A stretch of 64,000 nucleotides of DNA from Anaerolineales bacterium (GCA_014379595.1 JACMLM010000071.1:248001-312000), one strand, 5' to 3'. Counted from the stretch's first letter, positions 44,984-54,212 are shown. The notes: generated from the letters alone by a model not told the origin. Made by a program: numbers and translations.

Positions 44984-45006
44984 TCAATTAAATTGAGCTG
45001 CATTTT
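44974..45006 (-). terminator. Terminator of the DeoR-type regulator gene
   Basis: AAAATGCAATTCAATT and AATTGAGCTGCATTTT pair with two mismatches around one base and overlap the stop codon of the regulator. On the minus strand the stem is followed by GCTTTTAATATTC, moderately T-rich. Confidence 0.5.
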
Positions 45007-45772
45007 CTTCACAAACTGTAAAGTTTACTCTTGCTTGTTCCAGTTTTTTGATCCACTCTGGCGAGAGGCTGGAATCACTAATCAGGTGTGTGATCTGGTC
45101 AGTGCGAGCAAAGGGCGTTAGATCTTCCTTGCCAAATTTAGTTGAATCAATCAGCGCAATAACCTGTCGTGATGATTCAATCGCCTTGCGCTTGAGCTGG
45201 GCCTCCGCAAAATGGACCTCGGTCATTCCACGCTCGAAGCTGAATCCGCTGCAAGAAAAGAATGCCTTCTCGATGTGCATTTCCGCAATGATCTGTTCAC
45301 TCAACAAGCCTGTTACTGATGAAGAATCATTATTAACCACCCCACCGATAAGGACAACTGTATTGGAAGAATTTTGGGCGAGCTCGCGCGCCACTTCAAA
45401 ACCATTTGTCATCACCCGCAATTTTCGTCTATCTGATAATGCCTGAGCCAGGTAGTAAGCAGTGCTGCTGGCATCAAGCAAAATAGAGTCGCCGTCATTA
45501 ACTAGAACAGCTGCCTCCCGCGCAATGGCAAGTTTAGCAGCTGCATTTTTCTGAAATCGGAGCAGGAAAGAATTGTTTTTAAATTGATCTTGATCATTTA
45601 AAACTGCTCCCCCATGGACACGCTTTAGCTTCCCATCTTCCTCAAGCGCGTTAAGATCATTTCGAACTGTGCCTTCTGAGATATTCAATGCCTGGGCCAA
45701 CTCCGGAACGCGCAGACCCGGATGTTTGCGCAGTATATCCAACATAGATTGGCGACGTTCGTAAGTAGTCAA
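44984..45772 (-). CDS. DeoR/GlpR-family transcription regulator
   Basis: A 262-residue repressor. The N-terminal winged HTH is LRVPELAQALNISEGTVRND with LKRVHGGAVL, and the C-terminal sugar-phosphate sensor domain is similar to phosphosugar isomerases (DSILLDASSTAYYLAQAL, VVLIGGVVNNDSSSVTG, IDSTKFGKEDLTPFA). It probably senses a rhamnose-derived phosphate such as rhamnulose 1-phosphate and controls the operon downstream. Start codons here are TTG: with AAAGGA upstream the TTG at 45772 fits better than the one at 45778. Three GTTGA repeats just upstream suggest self-control. Confidence 0.88.
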   Translation of the reverse strand: MTTYERRQSMLDILRKHPGLRVPELAQALNISEGTVRNDLNALEEDGKLKRVHGGAVLNDQDQFKNNSFLLRFQKNAAAKLAIAREAAVLVNDGDSILLDASSTAYYLAQALSDRRKLRVMTNGFEVARELAQNSSNTVVLIGGVVNNDSSSVTGLLSEQIIAEMHIEKAFFSCSGFSFERGMTEVHFAEAQLKRKAIESSRQVIALIDSTKFGKEDLTPFARTDQITHLISDSSLSPEWIKKLEQARVNFTVCEENAAQFN

Positions 45773-45785
45773 TAACAATCCTTTT

Positions 45786-45818
45786 GTTGATTTTTGTTGA
45801 AATATGTTGAATACAACA
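45786..45818. promoter_or_regulatory. Candidate DeoR operator with 10-bp spaced repeats
   Basis: The word GTTGA occurs at 45786, 45796 and 45806, exactly one helical turn apart, and the last copy is half of an inverted repeat TGTTG-AATA-CAACA (45805-45818). It lies just upstream of the TTG start of the regulator. Direct repeats on one face of the helix are typical for DeoR-family binding. Confidence 0.6.
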
Positions 45819-46213
45819 AATCAATATTACAATTTTTATAGAATTTTGTCAAGGACTGAATTTTTAGTGAAGTTTACGAGATCAAATAAGATCTTCAGAA
45901 GGAAGTGATTACAAAAACTAATACCCTCTGTTGTCTAATAACAAACTTTGCCATCATCCGCCCCTTTGTGAGATTATTTTGTATTGAGTAATATTGTTCA
46001 GCTACTGTATTTAGTAAATGCTGTGCCATCCCTGGCAAATGGCTGCTGACTTTTACTACAGTTACCAGATAGGATAAAAAAGTAAATAAGCAAGCCCAGT
46101 TCTGAGTCATAAAATCACAGACAAGAGTATTGGCGTGGTCAAGTCAGATATATGGATATAAATTTAGACCGGCTGTAGTCGCCGCCCACTAAATCTTATT
46201 ACCAAGCTATATA

Positions 46214-46257
46214 AACATTATGCTGCTTCTCTTTATTTTGAGGAGCAGCATAATGTT
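46214..46257 (-). terminator. Terminator downstream of the GH31 gene
   Basis: 18-bp arms (AACATTATGCTGCTTCTC and its complement, one G-T pair) enclose 8 bases. It starts 20 bp after the GH31 stop. On the minus strand TTTATATAG follows; on the plus strand TTTTTGGGG follows, so it may work in both directions. Confidence 0.75.
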
Positions 46258-46276
46258 TTTGGGGCTGAAACTCTCT

Positions 46277-48106
46277 TTATAGCCGCTCAAAGAATGGGAG
46301 AATATCCAAGGGGGTCGGGTAGGAAGGAATAATCATTGGTCCAGTGTAAATTTTTCCTGTCCAGTGATCCTGCCAGTTGCCAGGTGGCAGGTAAATATCG
46401 CGATAACGCATTCCAGCGAATAAAACGGGGGCAACGAGAATATCATCGCCCAGCAAAAATTGATCATCACAAGTTAAAGCATTTTCCTCTTCAGCAGCCA
46501 ACCAAAAAACAGGTCGAATAATAGGATATCCGTTTTCAGTTGCATTCTTTGCGATCTCCAATATTTTTGGAGCATACTCTGTGTGCAAGTTTGCATATTG
46601 ACGGCAAAGTTCTGCGCTTTCTTTGCCGTAGTCCCAAGGAGCTAAACTAAATTGCATCGCAGGCAGCAACGCATTTAATTGAGTCCAACGGATCATCATT
46701 TCAGCATCCGCTTTTTCTTCATATTCATTGCCGCCAATCATATCGGGCAAAATAAATGGATAGCCCGCCAAACCCAACGCCAATATCCCCGTCAACACAG
46801 AATGTAAACCGTTATCCAAGCCCCATGAAGTGGTCTTATCCCATTGACGAAAAAAAATCGGCGCGTGTTGATTCTTCCAACCTGAGCGTACTTCCGTAAG
46901 TTGATAATGTTTTGCAACTGCATCCACATATAACTTTGTATATTCATTTGGATGAATGTTTTGATGAGTGACTGCATGTGCTGGAAGAAAACAGGCTTCC
47001 CCAGCATCGAATTTAAATCCATCGAGTCCAGTCTTAACTTGAAGTTGATTCAGCCTGCGAAAAAACCATTCCAATGCCGATGGATTTGTTACGTCGAGTA
47101 AACCGCTGCGTCCCTGCCACCACTCTACAAGATATGGTGATCCATCTTTCATGCGGACAAGCCAATCATTTTTTTCGCCTTCAGCAAAGGCTTGTGACTG
47201 TGGATCTAAAAACGGAATCACCCATGCTGTCACTTTGAATCCTTTATGATGCAATTCATCTATCATTTGCTTTGGGTTGGGAAAGCGGCTTAGGTCAAAA
47301 TCCAAATCACCATAATACACTTGCCAACGGTCATCAATTTCTAAAACATGATAGGGGAATTTATTTTCGATGATTTCATTTGCAAAATCCAAAATCACCT
47401 CTTGATTGATTTCAGTTTTGTATCTTGCCCAAGTTGTCCATGTTGGTTTTTCAAAAAGAGATTCAGGCGGCGTTTCTGTGGGATGACCGAAATATGAAAC
47501 TTGTTTTTCGTAGGCTTGGATTACATTCTCTGTGAAGAAAAATTTCAAGTTAAGCGCATTGCCTTTGATGGTGATTCTGTCATCACCTTCATTCTTTTCA
47601 TCTAAAAACGGGCGATGAGAAAATGGTCCACGGCCTTCGGAGGAGAAACTCCATTTGTAGCGTGGATAATGTTCAGGCGGTTGATTAATGCAAACTTCCA
47701 CAGGGGAATCCGCAATAATCAATGTGCCATTAGAAGAAAACCAAGCAGGGTTGAGTTTGCCACTTAATCCAGTGGGGCCATTGTCAAAGGTGTGTAATGG
47801 ACTAGATTGAAGCATAAGTTTGTTTAATGGAAACTGTTGATGAATGAGTTCACCATGCCCATACCAAAAACCTGGCAGTTCAATTTTTATCTCGACAAGT
47901 GACTCTGCTGGAGAGATGGTTAATGCCCAATGGTCAGCGAGCAGGTTGAGGTTAAGAATGAAGCGTGGAAATTCAGCAGTGACAGAAGATGAATCGGTGC
48001 GGAGATTCGGCTCGGAGTCAGAAGCCAGATGAATAGTCATCATCAAGATATTATTTTTTTTGAAAGAGATGGTGAAGGGGTTGAGGGTAGTGGAGAGTTG
48101 AATCAT
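46277..48106 (-). CDS. Family 31 glycoside hydrolase (MYORG-like)
   Basis: A 609-residue GH31 enzyme. The catalytic barrel contains YHVLEIDDRWQVYYGDLDFD, GFKVTAWVIPFLDP and the nucleophile Asp in DGFKFDAGEACFLP, and ends with RWTQLNALLPAMQFSLAPW. The IDDRWQ/GDLDFDLSRFPNP pattern is closer to the MYORG-type branch, which includes alpha-galactosidases, than to classic alpha-glucosidases, so the substrate is open. No signal peptide is seen. It is the last gene of the LacI-controlled operon and probably splits the imported glycoside in the cytoplasm. No ribosome binding site stands out before ATG 48106. Confidence 0.88.
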   Translation of the reverse strand: MIQLSTTLNPFTISFKKNNILMMTIHLASDSEPNLRTDSSSVTAEFPRFILNLNLLADHWALTISPAESLVEIKIELPGFWYGHGELIHQQFPLNKLMLQSSPLHTFDNGPTGLSGKLNPAWFSSNGTLIIADSPVEVCINQPPEHYPRYKWSFSSEGRGPFSHRPFLDEKNEGDDRITIKGNALNLKFFFTENVIQAYEKQVSYFGHPTETPPESLFEKPTWTTWARYKTEINQEVILDFANEIIENKFPYHVLEIDDRWQVYYGDLDFDLSRFPNPKQMIDELHHKGFKVTAWVIPFLDPQSQAFAEGEKNDWLVRMKDGSPYLVEWWQGRSGLLDVTNPSALEWFFRRLNQLQVKTGLDGFKFDAGEACFLPAHAVTHQNIHPNEYTKLYVDAVAKHYQLTEVRSGWKNQHAPIFFRQWDKTTSWGLDNGLHSVLTGILALGLAGYPFILPDMIGGNEYEEKADAEMMIRWTQLNALLPAMQFSLAPWDYGKESAELCRQYANLHTEYAPKILEIAKNATENGYPIIRPVFWLAAEEENALTCDDQFLLGDDILVAPVLFAGMRYRDIYLPPGNWQDHWTGKIYTGPMIIPSYPTPLDILPFFERL

Positions 48107-48116
48107 TTTGACCGTA

Positions 48117-48168
48117 GACGATAGACCGTAGACGGTGAACCATCGTACATCGTCTACGGTCTATCGTC
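48117..48168. repeat. Palindromic intergenic repeat, copy 1
   Basis: Perfect 18-bp arms GACGATAGACCGTAGACG and its complement flank 16 bases, filling the space between the GT-B-like gene and the GH31 gene. The word AGACCGTAG is shared with copy 2 at 49739-49790. Probably a small dispersed palindromic element; it could also end or stabilise transcripts. Confidence 0.7.
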
Positions 48169-48173
48169 AGATT

Positions 48174-49697
48174 TTATCTTTTAAATTTCTTACCGGTAGC
48201 AAGTTCGACACTTTTATAGGCGCCATCATATATGCCGATGCTCTTGTTCTTGACGATACAATCACAAAACATAGTAAGCAAATCATCATAATCAGTGAGC
48301 AGATCGATGGCTTGCAGAGTTTGTGGGATGGTGCGCGTTTCAACAGTACTATCACCAATTTCTGCGCCACGAATCGCTCCCCACATTTCATGCCCGCCTA
48401 CGCGTGCATTGAAAATTTTTGGCACAGGATAAAATGCAAGCTCGCTGGGTTTAGTGATCATCACATCCATGACACGCATGAGGTAGTTGGTAGCATACAC
48501 AGCGTGAAAAGTGTTGTCGTGCAGGAAGACGTGTAATCCATGAGCGGGTTTCTTGCGAATATTGTCCGTAAAGTTTTTTGTATCTTCCCAGGTGAAATGT
48601 GTATTGATCAAGTCTTTATGTTGTGCAAGTTCAGTTTGCAGCCATTCCCAATTGTTTTTATGATCACCCAGATTGATAAATAAAGCGATCTTATCTTTTT
48701 GTATCAACGGAATAGCATGTTCAATAATAGCTTTGAATAATTCACGCTGTGCGCCTGCTCCGCCCATCGTAACAAGAAAACGACGTGGTTCTTTTGCTTT
48801 CATACGGCTGATACGATCAGTGCAATCTACTTCTATATTTTCGACAAGTTCATGGTCTACATGATGACCTGTGAAATGAATTGCATCGGCAGGAACAGGT
48901 TTGAGAATTTTCCCTTTGTCGTCGAATCCGCGCATGGCGCGAAAACCATAATATCCGGAAGGCGATTGAACCGCGTGTTTAGCACCTTCAGTTAATTGAA
49001 ATGCCATGGGCCAATTATCAAACATCATATCCACCACATTGGTCATGCCGCCTGAAACTGCACCCATACAATTCCACATATGCGATGTAAGAATAGGCAT
49101 ATCGGATGGAAGTGCGCCATATAGATTTTTGAACAACTCACTCATCTTATAATCTTTGACTTCTGTTTTGAGGAAGCGCCAGGGCCACGTGCTGGTGACG
49201 TAATTAAAAAGAGCATCTAACCCAGGGAGAGTTGGTTCGCCCGTCGTTAGAGACTCCCACACGTATTTATCAAACCAGGAATATTTTTGTGAGATGCGTG
49301 AATATTTACTGTAATTGGTGTTGCACCAGTTGATCACATCCGTTGTAATTCCTGGAATCGAAAGTAAATCTAACCAGTAGGGAGTAAAGCCCATAGCTTT
49401 CGCGGCAGAGACGCCTGCCATCGCAATACGATAATGTCCGAAGCCCATACGAATGGTACTGACAATAACTCCATTTTTTTTATCTAACGGTTTCCCAATT
49501 CCATCACGAGCAATGTTTTTGAGTCCAAAGATTTCTGAGCCGTAAGGATGGTCTTCAACATTTAAATTAAATTTTTCATTAGGGTCATACTTAAATTGCT
49601 TTGCCAGCATATCCTTCCATTGATCTGCCGCACGGCTCTGGCTTTTGGTGATGGGATTGCCATACACGGTATATTGTCCGTCTTTCTGTTGCAACAT
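48174..49697 (-). CDS. GT-B-fold-like protein of unknown function
   Basis: A 507-residue soluble protein without signal peptide. Residues about 75-105 (VSTIRMGFGHYRIAMAGVSAAKAMG) resemble the donor-side loop of GT-B enzymes of the MurG/diacylglycerol glucosyltransferase kind, and residues about 310-335 (FLVTMGGAGAQRELFKAI) their second Rossmann half. LHVFLHDNTFHAVYATN and DVMITKPSELAFYPVPK, then ARVGGHEMWGAIRGAE, also fit a nucleotide-sugar binding site. I cannot name the family. It sits between transporter permeases and a GH31 enzyme, a place where a phosphorylase or a glycosyltransferase would make sense. GGAG lies 11 bases before ATG 49697. Confidence 0.6.
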   Translation of the reverse strand: MLQQKDGQYTVYGNPITKSQSRAADQWKDMLAKQFKYDPNEKFNLNVEDHPYGSEIFGLKNIARDGIGKPLDKKNGVIVSTIRMGFGHYRIAMAGVSAAKAMGFTPYWLDLLSIPGITTDVINWCNTNYSKYSRISQKYSWFDKYVWESLTTGEPTLPGLDALFNYVTSTWPWRFLKTEVKDYKMSELFKNLYGALPSDMPILTSHMWNCMGAVSGGMTNVVDMMFDNWPMAFQLTEGAKHAVQSPSGYYGFRAMRGFDDKGKILKPVPADAIHFTGHHVDHELVENIEVDCTDRISRMKAKEPRRFLVTMGGAGAQRELFKAIIEHAIPLIQKDKIALFINLGDHKNNWEWLQTELAQHKDLINTHFTWEDTKNFTDNIRKKPAHGLHVFLHDNTFHAVYATNYLMRVMDVMITKPSELAFYPVPKIFNARVGGHEMWGAIRGAEIGDSTVETRTIPQTLQAIDLLTDYDDLLTMFCDCIVKNKSIGIYDGAYKSVELATGKKFKR

Positions 49698-49738
49698 AAT
49701 ACAAGTTCTCCTTGAAGATAAAATAATTGCTAATGAAT

Positions 49739-49790
49739 GACCGCGGACAACGGACTGTAGACCGTAGTCTATTGTCCGCCATCGGCGGTC
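49739..49790. repeat. Palindromic intergenic repeat, copy 2
   Basis: GACCGC...GCGGTC at the ends and an inner perfect pair GCGGACAA/TTGTCCGC make a 52-bp imperfect hairpin between the MalG-like permease and the GT-B-like gene. It shares AGACCGTAG with copy 1, so both probably belong to one family of mobile palindromes. Confidence 0.65.
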
Positions 49791-49830
49791 TTATTGTTGA
49801 GACACCCTAAGGCTTCAAACTTAGATTTTA

Positions 49831-51051
49831 TTATCCCTTCACACCACTGCTTGCCACGCTTTCTACAAAGAAGCGTTGACCAAGAATAAACACAATCAAA
49901 GGTGGGATAATAGCAATTGCCGCTCCTGCCAATATCAAGTTCGGTGTATCGGAAGCGCGGCCACGTAATACGTTGAGGGCCAATGTCAACACGTGATTCT
50001 TCTCATTACCTACATTGATAATGACCAATGGCCAAATAAATGAGTTCCATGCATAGAGGAAAGTAAAGGTTGCCAGCGTTGCCAACGCTGGCACACTCGC
50101 GGGGATCAAAACTTGAGTAAGGATCTGTAAACGTGATGCCCCATCCAGTAATGCAGCTTCTTCAATTTCCTTTGGAAAAGTGATGAAGTGCTGACGCATT
50201 AGGAATGTTCCATATGCTGTAAAAATCCAGGGGATAATGAGGGCAGCGAGGCGGTCTGTCCAGCCGATCAATACCATCAGTTGATATAACGGAACGATCA
50301 GCATCACAAACGGAATCATGATCGTGCCCAGATAGAAAACAAAAACTGTATCCCTGCCAGGAAATTTCAATCGTGCAAAGGCATACCCCCCGACAACCGA
50401 TGTGAGCAGTTGCCCAATGACGACGAGAATGGTGACCAACGCAGTATTTGTCAAAGCACGTGCCATGTTATTTAATTCAATAACTTCTGTATAATTTTCA
50501 GGGTGTGCACCAATATTTTCAACAGGTTCGCTCAGGCGCACGTTTTGAAAGACCTTATTCTCAGGGTTCTGCAGGTCAACAAACTCACCCACTGTTGTTT
50601 GGCTGATCAGAATCATTGGAATGATTTGACCGTCCACTTCCACATCGAAAAGTTTTTCTTCTTTTCCGTTCACTTCTACTTTTTGCTGGTTCGTCGCTCC
50701 GCCAGTGGGTTTGACTTCCGTTAGATATTCTTCTACGGTTGCAGTTAGATTATCCGCGGGAGCATACGTGCCAACTTTGATGTTGCTTTTTGCAAGAGCA
50801 TATTGTTTTTTCTCGCCATCTACCTGCACATAATAAAGTGGAAGAGGTTCATCATAGCCCGCTATTTCTATAGTAACAGGGTCGCGCGGCAACATACGTG
50901 GCGGGTAACGAAATGTATCTGAAGGAATCTTGAAAGAGGTAGAAATCATATACATAAATGGAAACAACATGACCAATCCAAAAATCGTAAGAATAAAATA
51001 AATGATAAAGTTGTTTAAATATCGCCGAAAACGGTACCCTTCAAATTTCAT
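49831..51051 (-). CDS. Carbohydrate ABC permease with a large periplasmic insert (MalG-like)
   Basis: A 406-residue permease, about 120 longer than usual. The first membrane helix (about 12-35) is followed by an insert (about 45-185) rich in short beta-strands, such as YYVQVDGEKKQYALAKS and EYLTEVKPTGG, then the normal five-helix core with the EAA loop FPKEIEEAALLDGASRLQIL. The insert should face outside and could contact the binding protein or the sugar. It is 12 bp after the MalF-like gene. No ATPase is encoded nearby. Confidence 0.9.
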   Translation of the reverse strand: MKFEGYRFRRYLNNFIIYFILTIFGLVMLFPFMYMISTSFKIPSDTFRYPPRMLPRDPVTIEIAGYDEPLPLYYVQVDGEKKQYALAKSNIKVGTYAPADNLTATVEEYLTEVKPTGGATNQQKVEVNGKEEKLFDVEVDGQIIPMILISQTTVGEFVDLQNPENKVFQNVRLSEPVENIGAHPENYTEVIELNNMARALTNTALVTILVVIGQLLTSVVGGYAFARLKFPGRDTVFVFYLGTIMIPFVMLIVPLYQLMVLIGWTDRLAALIIPWIFTAYGTFLMRQHFITFPKEIEEAALLDGASRLQILTQVLIPASVPALATLATFTFLYAWNSFIWPLVIINVGNEKNHVLTLALNVLRGRASDTPNLILAGAAIAIIPPLIVFILGQRFFVESVASSGVKG

Positions 51052-51063
51052 AAATGTCCTTGT

Positions 51064-52737
51064 TTAACCTTCATAAATACTGGAACGTCGTTGACGCTGA
51101 AATTGGACCAATGTGAGTCCAAAGATAACGATGAACAACACCCATGCAATTGCAGAGGCATAGCCCTGTTGGAAATTTTGAAAACCATTTCGATATAAGT
51201 AAAGCACCAACGTAATCGTTGAGTTGTTCGGTCCTTCAGGCGGATTCATTAAGATAAAGACCTGCTCAAATACTTGCATGGCTTGAATAGTGGTCGTCGA
51301 CACAACATAAAAAGTAGTGGGAGCAAGCATAGGCAGCGTGATGCGCCAGAACTTATCCCATGCACCAGCGCCATCTACAGTGGCGGCTTCATATAATTCC
51401 CTTGGAATGTTTTGCAAACCTGCTAAGAATAGAACGGTATTAAATCCCATCGTTTGCCAGGCGGCGATAATTACTACTGCTAACAAAGCCGTTTTTTCAT
51501 CGGACACCCATTGAATTTTCGGGTCAACCACTGCGAGATTAAATAAATTATTCCAGAATCCAATGCCAACGGTAACAAAGTAATTGATATATCCAATCGT
51601 GGCGTTATATAGCCATTGCCAAACAAGTGAAATACCAACGACTGCGGCAATGCTCGGCATAAAATAAATGGCGCGATAAAACTTCATGCCAGGCAGTTTG
51701 CTGTTCAATATATTGGATAAAACTAAAGCAGGAATCACACTTAAAGGCACAGCGAACAGAACAAAGGTCAACGTGTTGCGAAGCGCGAGCCAGAAAAATT
51801 TATCCGCGGCGGCAAAAAGAATCCCGCCGTTTCCAATCAGAAAACGCCCCACTTCGTCATAGATTTTTATATCCACAACTTCACGTGCGAGTTGATCAGG
51901 TGCAGTAAGCCATGCAAAACGGATATTTAATATTCTTGCATAATTATCAAAGCCAACCCAATTTGGTGTGTTGAAGGCATCTGAATCAGTAAATGAAAAA
52001 TAAAAAGAAAGAAGCAATGGACCAGCAAAGAAAACAAGAAAACCTAACAGATTTGGTGAAAGAAACAGCCAGCCATTAATAATTTGTTCGTCGCTATTTT
52101 TTGCATGGAGGGCGTATGCAATTTTTTGCTGTGTCATTCCCCAAATTGCGAAGCCAAAAATCAAAGCACCGAATACAGAAATAATTCCAAGTGGTTGTGC
52201 AAGTTTGCCAAAAAAATAAAAAATACCATTGACTGCACCAACACGCCACAAAAATAAAATAAAACCTGTCAACATCACCCACTGCCCTACTATTTTTAAA
52301 CTTGATTCTGATGTTTGTTCTTTTTGTGGAAAATATTCATCGAGTGAACCAAGAAAATAGCCTGCAATCGCAATGCCAAGAAATGGAAGCCCGCTTGTAA
52401 AAGTTTCTGCCAGCGCATCAATGCCAAGAAAAATTTCACCTGTGTTTAAAACAACCACAGTACAAACTACAAATGAAAGATAATCTAAGATGAGCGAGAT
52501 CATGCGTCCGCTGTGATGGAGGCGGGAAATTTGAACGGCTCCGACTCCGCTGAAAATTGCGGCTACGCTCAACGCCAAAGTTAATCCACCTTTCAGCCAA
52601 GTCGAATCAACTGGAAAATATCCCAGCCACGGAGCAAGAGCACCAAATATTGCAAGCAAAGCAAAGAGTATTCGCCAGAAAACATACAGGCGTAGAATTA
52701 AATTTGTTTGCGAATCTATTTGAGAAGGAACGGCCAT
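51064..52737 (-). CDS. Carbohydrate ABC permease with extra N-terminal membrane domain (MalF-like)
   Basis: A 557-residue permease. Residues about 10-210 contain about six additional membrane helices and no motif that I know; the MalF core starts near GWLFLSPNLLGFLVFFAGP and has the EAA loop IPRELYEAATVDGAGAWDKF. The start is set at ATG 52737 (MAVPSQIDSQ) with GGAAAAG upstream; the frame is open 17 codons further. It pairs with the MalG-like protein 12 bp downstream and the lipoprotein upstream. The extra domain may fix the complex in the membrane or regulate it. Confidence 0.9.
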   Translation of the reverse strand: MAVPSQIDSQTNLILRLYVFWRILFALLAIFGALAPWLGYFPVDSTWLKGGLTLALSVAAIFSGVGAVQISRLHHSGRMISLILDYLSFVVCTVVVLNTGEIFLGIDALAETFTSGLPFLGIAIAGYFLGSLDEYFPQKEQTSESSLKIVGQWVMLTGFILFLWRVGAVNGIFYFFGKLAQPLGIISVFGALIFGFAIWGMTQQKIAYALHAKNSDEQIINGWLFLSPNLLGFLVFFAGPLLLSFYFSFTDSDAFNTPNWVGFDNYARILNIRFAWLTAPDQLAREVVDIKIYDEVGRFLIGNGGILFAAADKFFWLALRNTLTFVLFAVPLSVIPALVLSNILNSKLPGMKFYRAIYFMPSIAAVVGISLVWQWLYNATIGYINYFVTVGIGFWNNLFNLAVVDPKIQWVSDEKTALLAVVIIAAWQTMGFNTVLFLAGLQNIPRELYEAATVDGAGAWDKFWRITLPMLAPTTFYVVSTTTIQAMQVFEQVFILMNPPEGPNNSTITLVLYLYRNGFQNFQQGYASAIAWVLFIVIFGLTLVQFQRQRRSSIYEG

Positions 52738-52823
52738 ATTCGATTTGCTTTTCCAGTGTAGCGATGTATAAAAAGATGGGGCAGGCAAAATTAATTTTGC
52801 CTGCCCGTTTCACAAAATGTGGA

Positions 52824-54212
52824 TTAGTTGGTGAACACTTTATCCGCTTCGTCGCAAATTGTTGCGCCGAAATCTTCTACTGTGGTTGCACCAGTCAATA
52901 CACCTTGAATTGCAGGTCCCATGATCTGATCGAACTCAGGCCAGGAGCCAGCCCACAATGGACCTTCCGCAGTTGGGTTTGCATCTGCAGCAATTCCATT
53001 CAAAAAGGCTTGATTGTTTGCAGGAGGTGAGAAAGTGAGGAAAGCGTCGAGAGCCTCCTGACTTACACGGCTTGGAATGTTTGCACCAAGTGCAGAGATC
53101 TTGCCTTGAGTTTGAGCAGTGGTTAATGCTTGAACCAATTTCCAAGCTTCTTCTGGATGTTCAGTATTGGCATTGATCACATAAGCTCCCCAGAACAACC
53201 AGTTACCAGCAGTTCCACTTGGGCCAGCAGGCAATTCAACAACATCCCATTCAAAATCTACGGTACGAATACCAGGAGTTGCCCATCGACCATTCTGGAA
53301 CATAGCCACTTTACCAGCACGGAAAGGAGGCTCTGCATCTTCACCATAAGGAGTGGCAATATCAAAATCTTGATATAGAGAGCGTTGGAAATCAAGACCA
53401 GCAAGAGATTCTTCAGTGTTCAATGCACAAGCAGTGCGATCTTCATTAAAGAAACCACCACCAGAAGCATTTAACCAAACACCGTAAGGACCCCACCAGG
53501 CACTGGCTCCATAACCATATACATCAGAGCCAAGAGCACGAGTCTTTTGTGCTACATCAAGGAAGGCATCCCAATCCCATTCGCCATTGGCGGCTAATTC
53601 ACGAGGATCTGGCGCACCTGCTTCGTTAATCAAATCCATGTTAAGATATAGGGCGAAAGTCGAAACATCACGGGGGAGACCCCAAAGCGCGCCTGAGCCA
53701 GCACCGCTAGTGCTGGTTTCAGGGTTAAAGGTCAAGTGATCCATGGGGCCGGCATAGAAATCATCGACGTTAAAACCATCAGTTGCGGCAGCAACATCAG
53801 CTGCGTTCAAGATCAAACCACGAGTTGCAAAATCTGCAACGTCGGTTCCAGGAATCCAGAACACATCAGGAGCTGTTCCAGCGGCAACTTCAGCACGGAG
53901 TTGATCTTGATAGTTGGCGCCTTCAGAACCACCTGGTTCGTAAGTGAGAGTAACGCCATCAATTTCAGCATCTAACTCAGTACTGATTTGACTATAGACA
54001 TCAATTTCTTCCTGATTATCGGGGCGAGTACGCCAACGAATTTCAACATCCTCCGCAGCTGGGGCTTCGGTCACTACAGCTTCAGTTGCTGGAGCTTCAG
54101 TCACAACGGCTTCAGTAGCCGGTGCTTCTGTTGCAGGAGTGCCACAAGCGGATAAAGCAAAAGAGGCAACAACAAGAAGGCTTAATACCTTCATTAACAA
54201 ACTGTTCTTCAT
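52824..54212 (-). CDS. Sugar-binding lipoprotein of an ABC importer
   Basis: A 462-residue family 1 solute-binding protein. Residues 1-23 form the lipoprotein signal ending in LSAC; the linker holds copies of TEAPATEAVV up to about residue 52; then the two-lobe fold follows (EIRWRTRPDN, GTAPDVFWIPGTDVADFATRG, WDWDAFLDVAQ). It would bind the substrate of the LacI-controlled transporter. GGAGAAG before ATG 54212 is a strong ribosome binding site. It is the second gene after the regulator and precedes the two enlarged permeases. Confidence 0.93.
   Translation of the reverse strand: MKNSLLMKVLSLLVVASFALSACGTPATEAPATEAVVTEAPATEAVVTEAPAAEDVEIRWRTRPDNQEEIDVYSQISTELDAEIDGVTLTYEPGGSEGANYQDQLRAEVAAGTAPDVFWIPGTDVADFATRGLILNAADVAAATDGFNVDDFYAGPMDHLTFNPETSTSGAGSGALWGLPRDVSTFALYLNMDLINEAGAPDPRELAANGEWDWDAFLDVAQKTRALGSDVYGYGASAWWGPYGVWLNASGGGFFNEDRTACALNTEESLAGLDFQRSLYQDFDIATPYGEDAEPPFRAGKVAMFQNGRWATPGIRTVDFEWDVVELPAGPSGTAGNWLFWGAYVINANTEHPEEAWKLVQALTTAQTQGKISALGANIPSRVSQEALDAFLTFSPPANNQAFLNGIAADANPTAEGPLWAGSWPEFDQIMGPAIQGVLTGATTVEDFGATICDEADKVFTN

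Larger units (their letters stand above)
45779..46276. other. 498-bp gap between regulator and GH31 gene
   Basis: No gene. It holds the regulator's operator repeats at 45786-45818, AT-rich DNA with no clear structure to 46200, and the terminator of the GH31 gene at 46214-46257. It separates the rhamnose regulon from the second glycoside locus. Confidence 0.55.

Noticed and set aside
44636-44987. Short minus-strand frames in the upstream region of the sugar-binding lipoprotein gene.
   Set aside because: They cover the promoter and strong ribosome binding site of the lipoprotein gene and have no protein-like composition.
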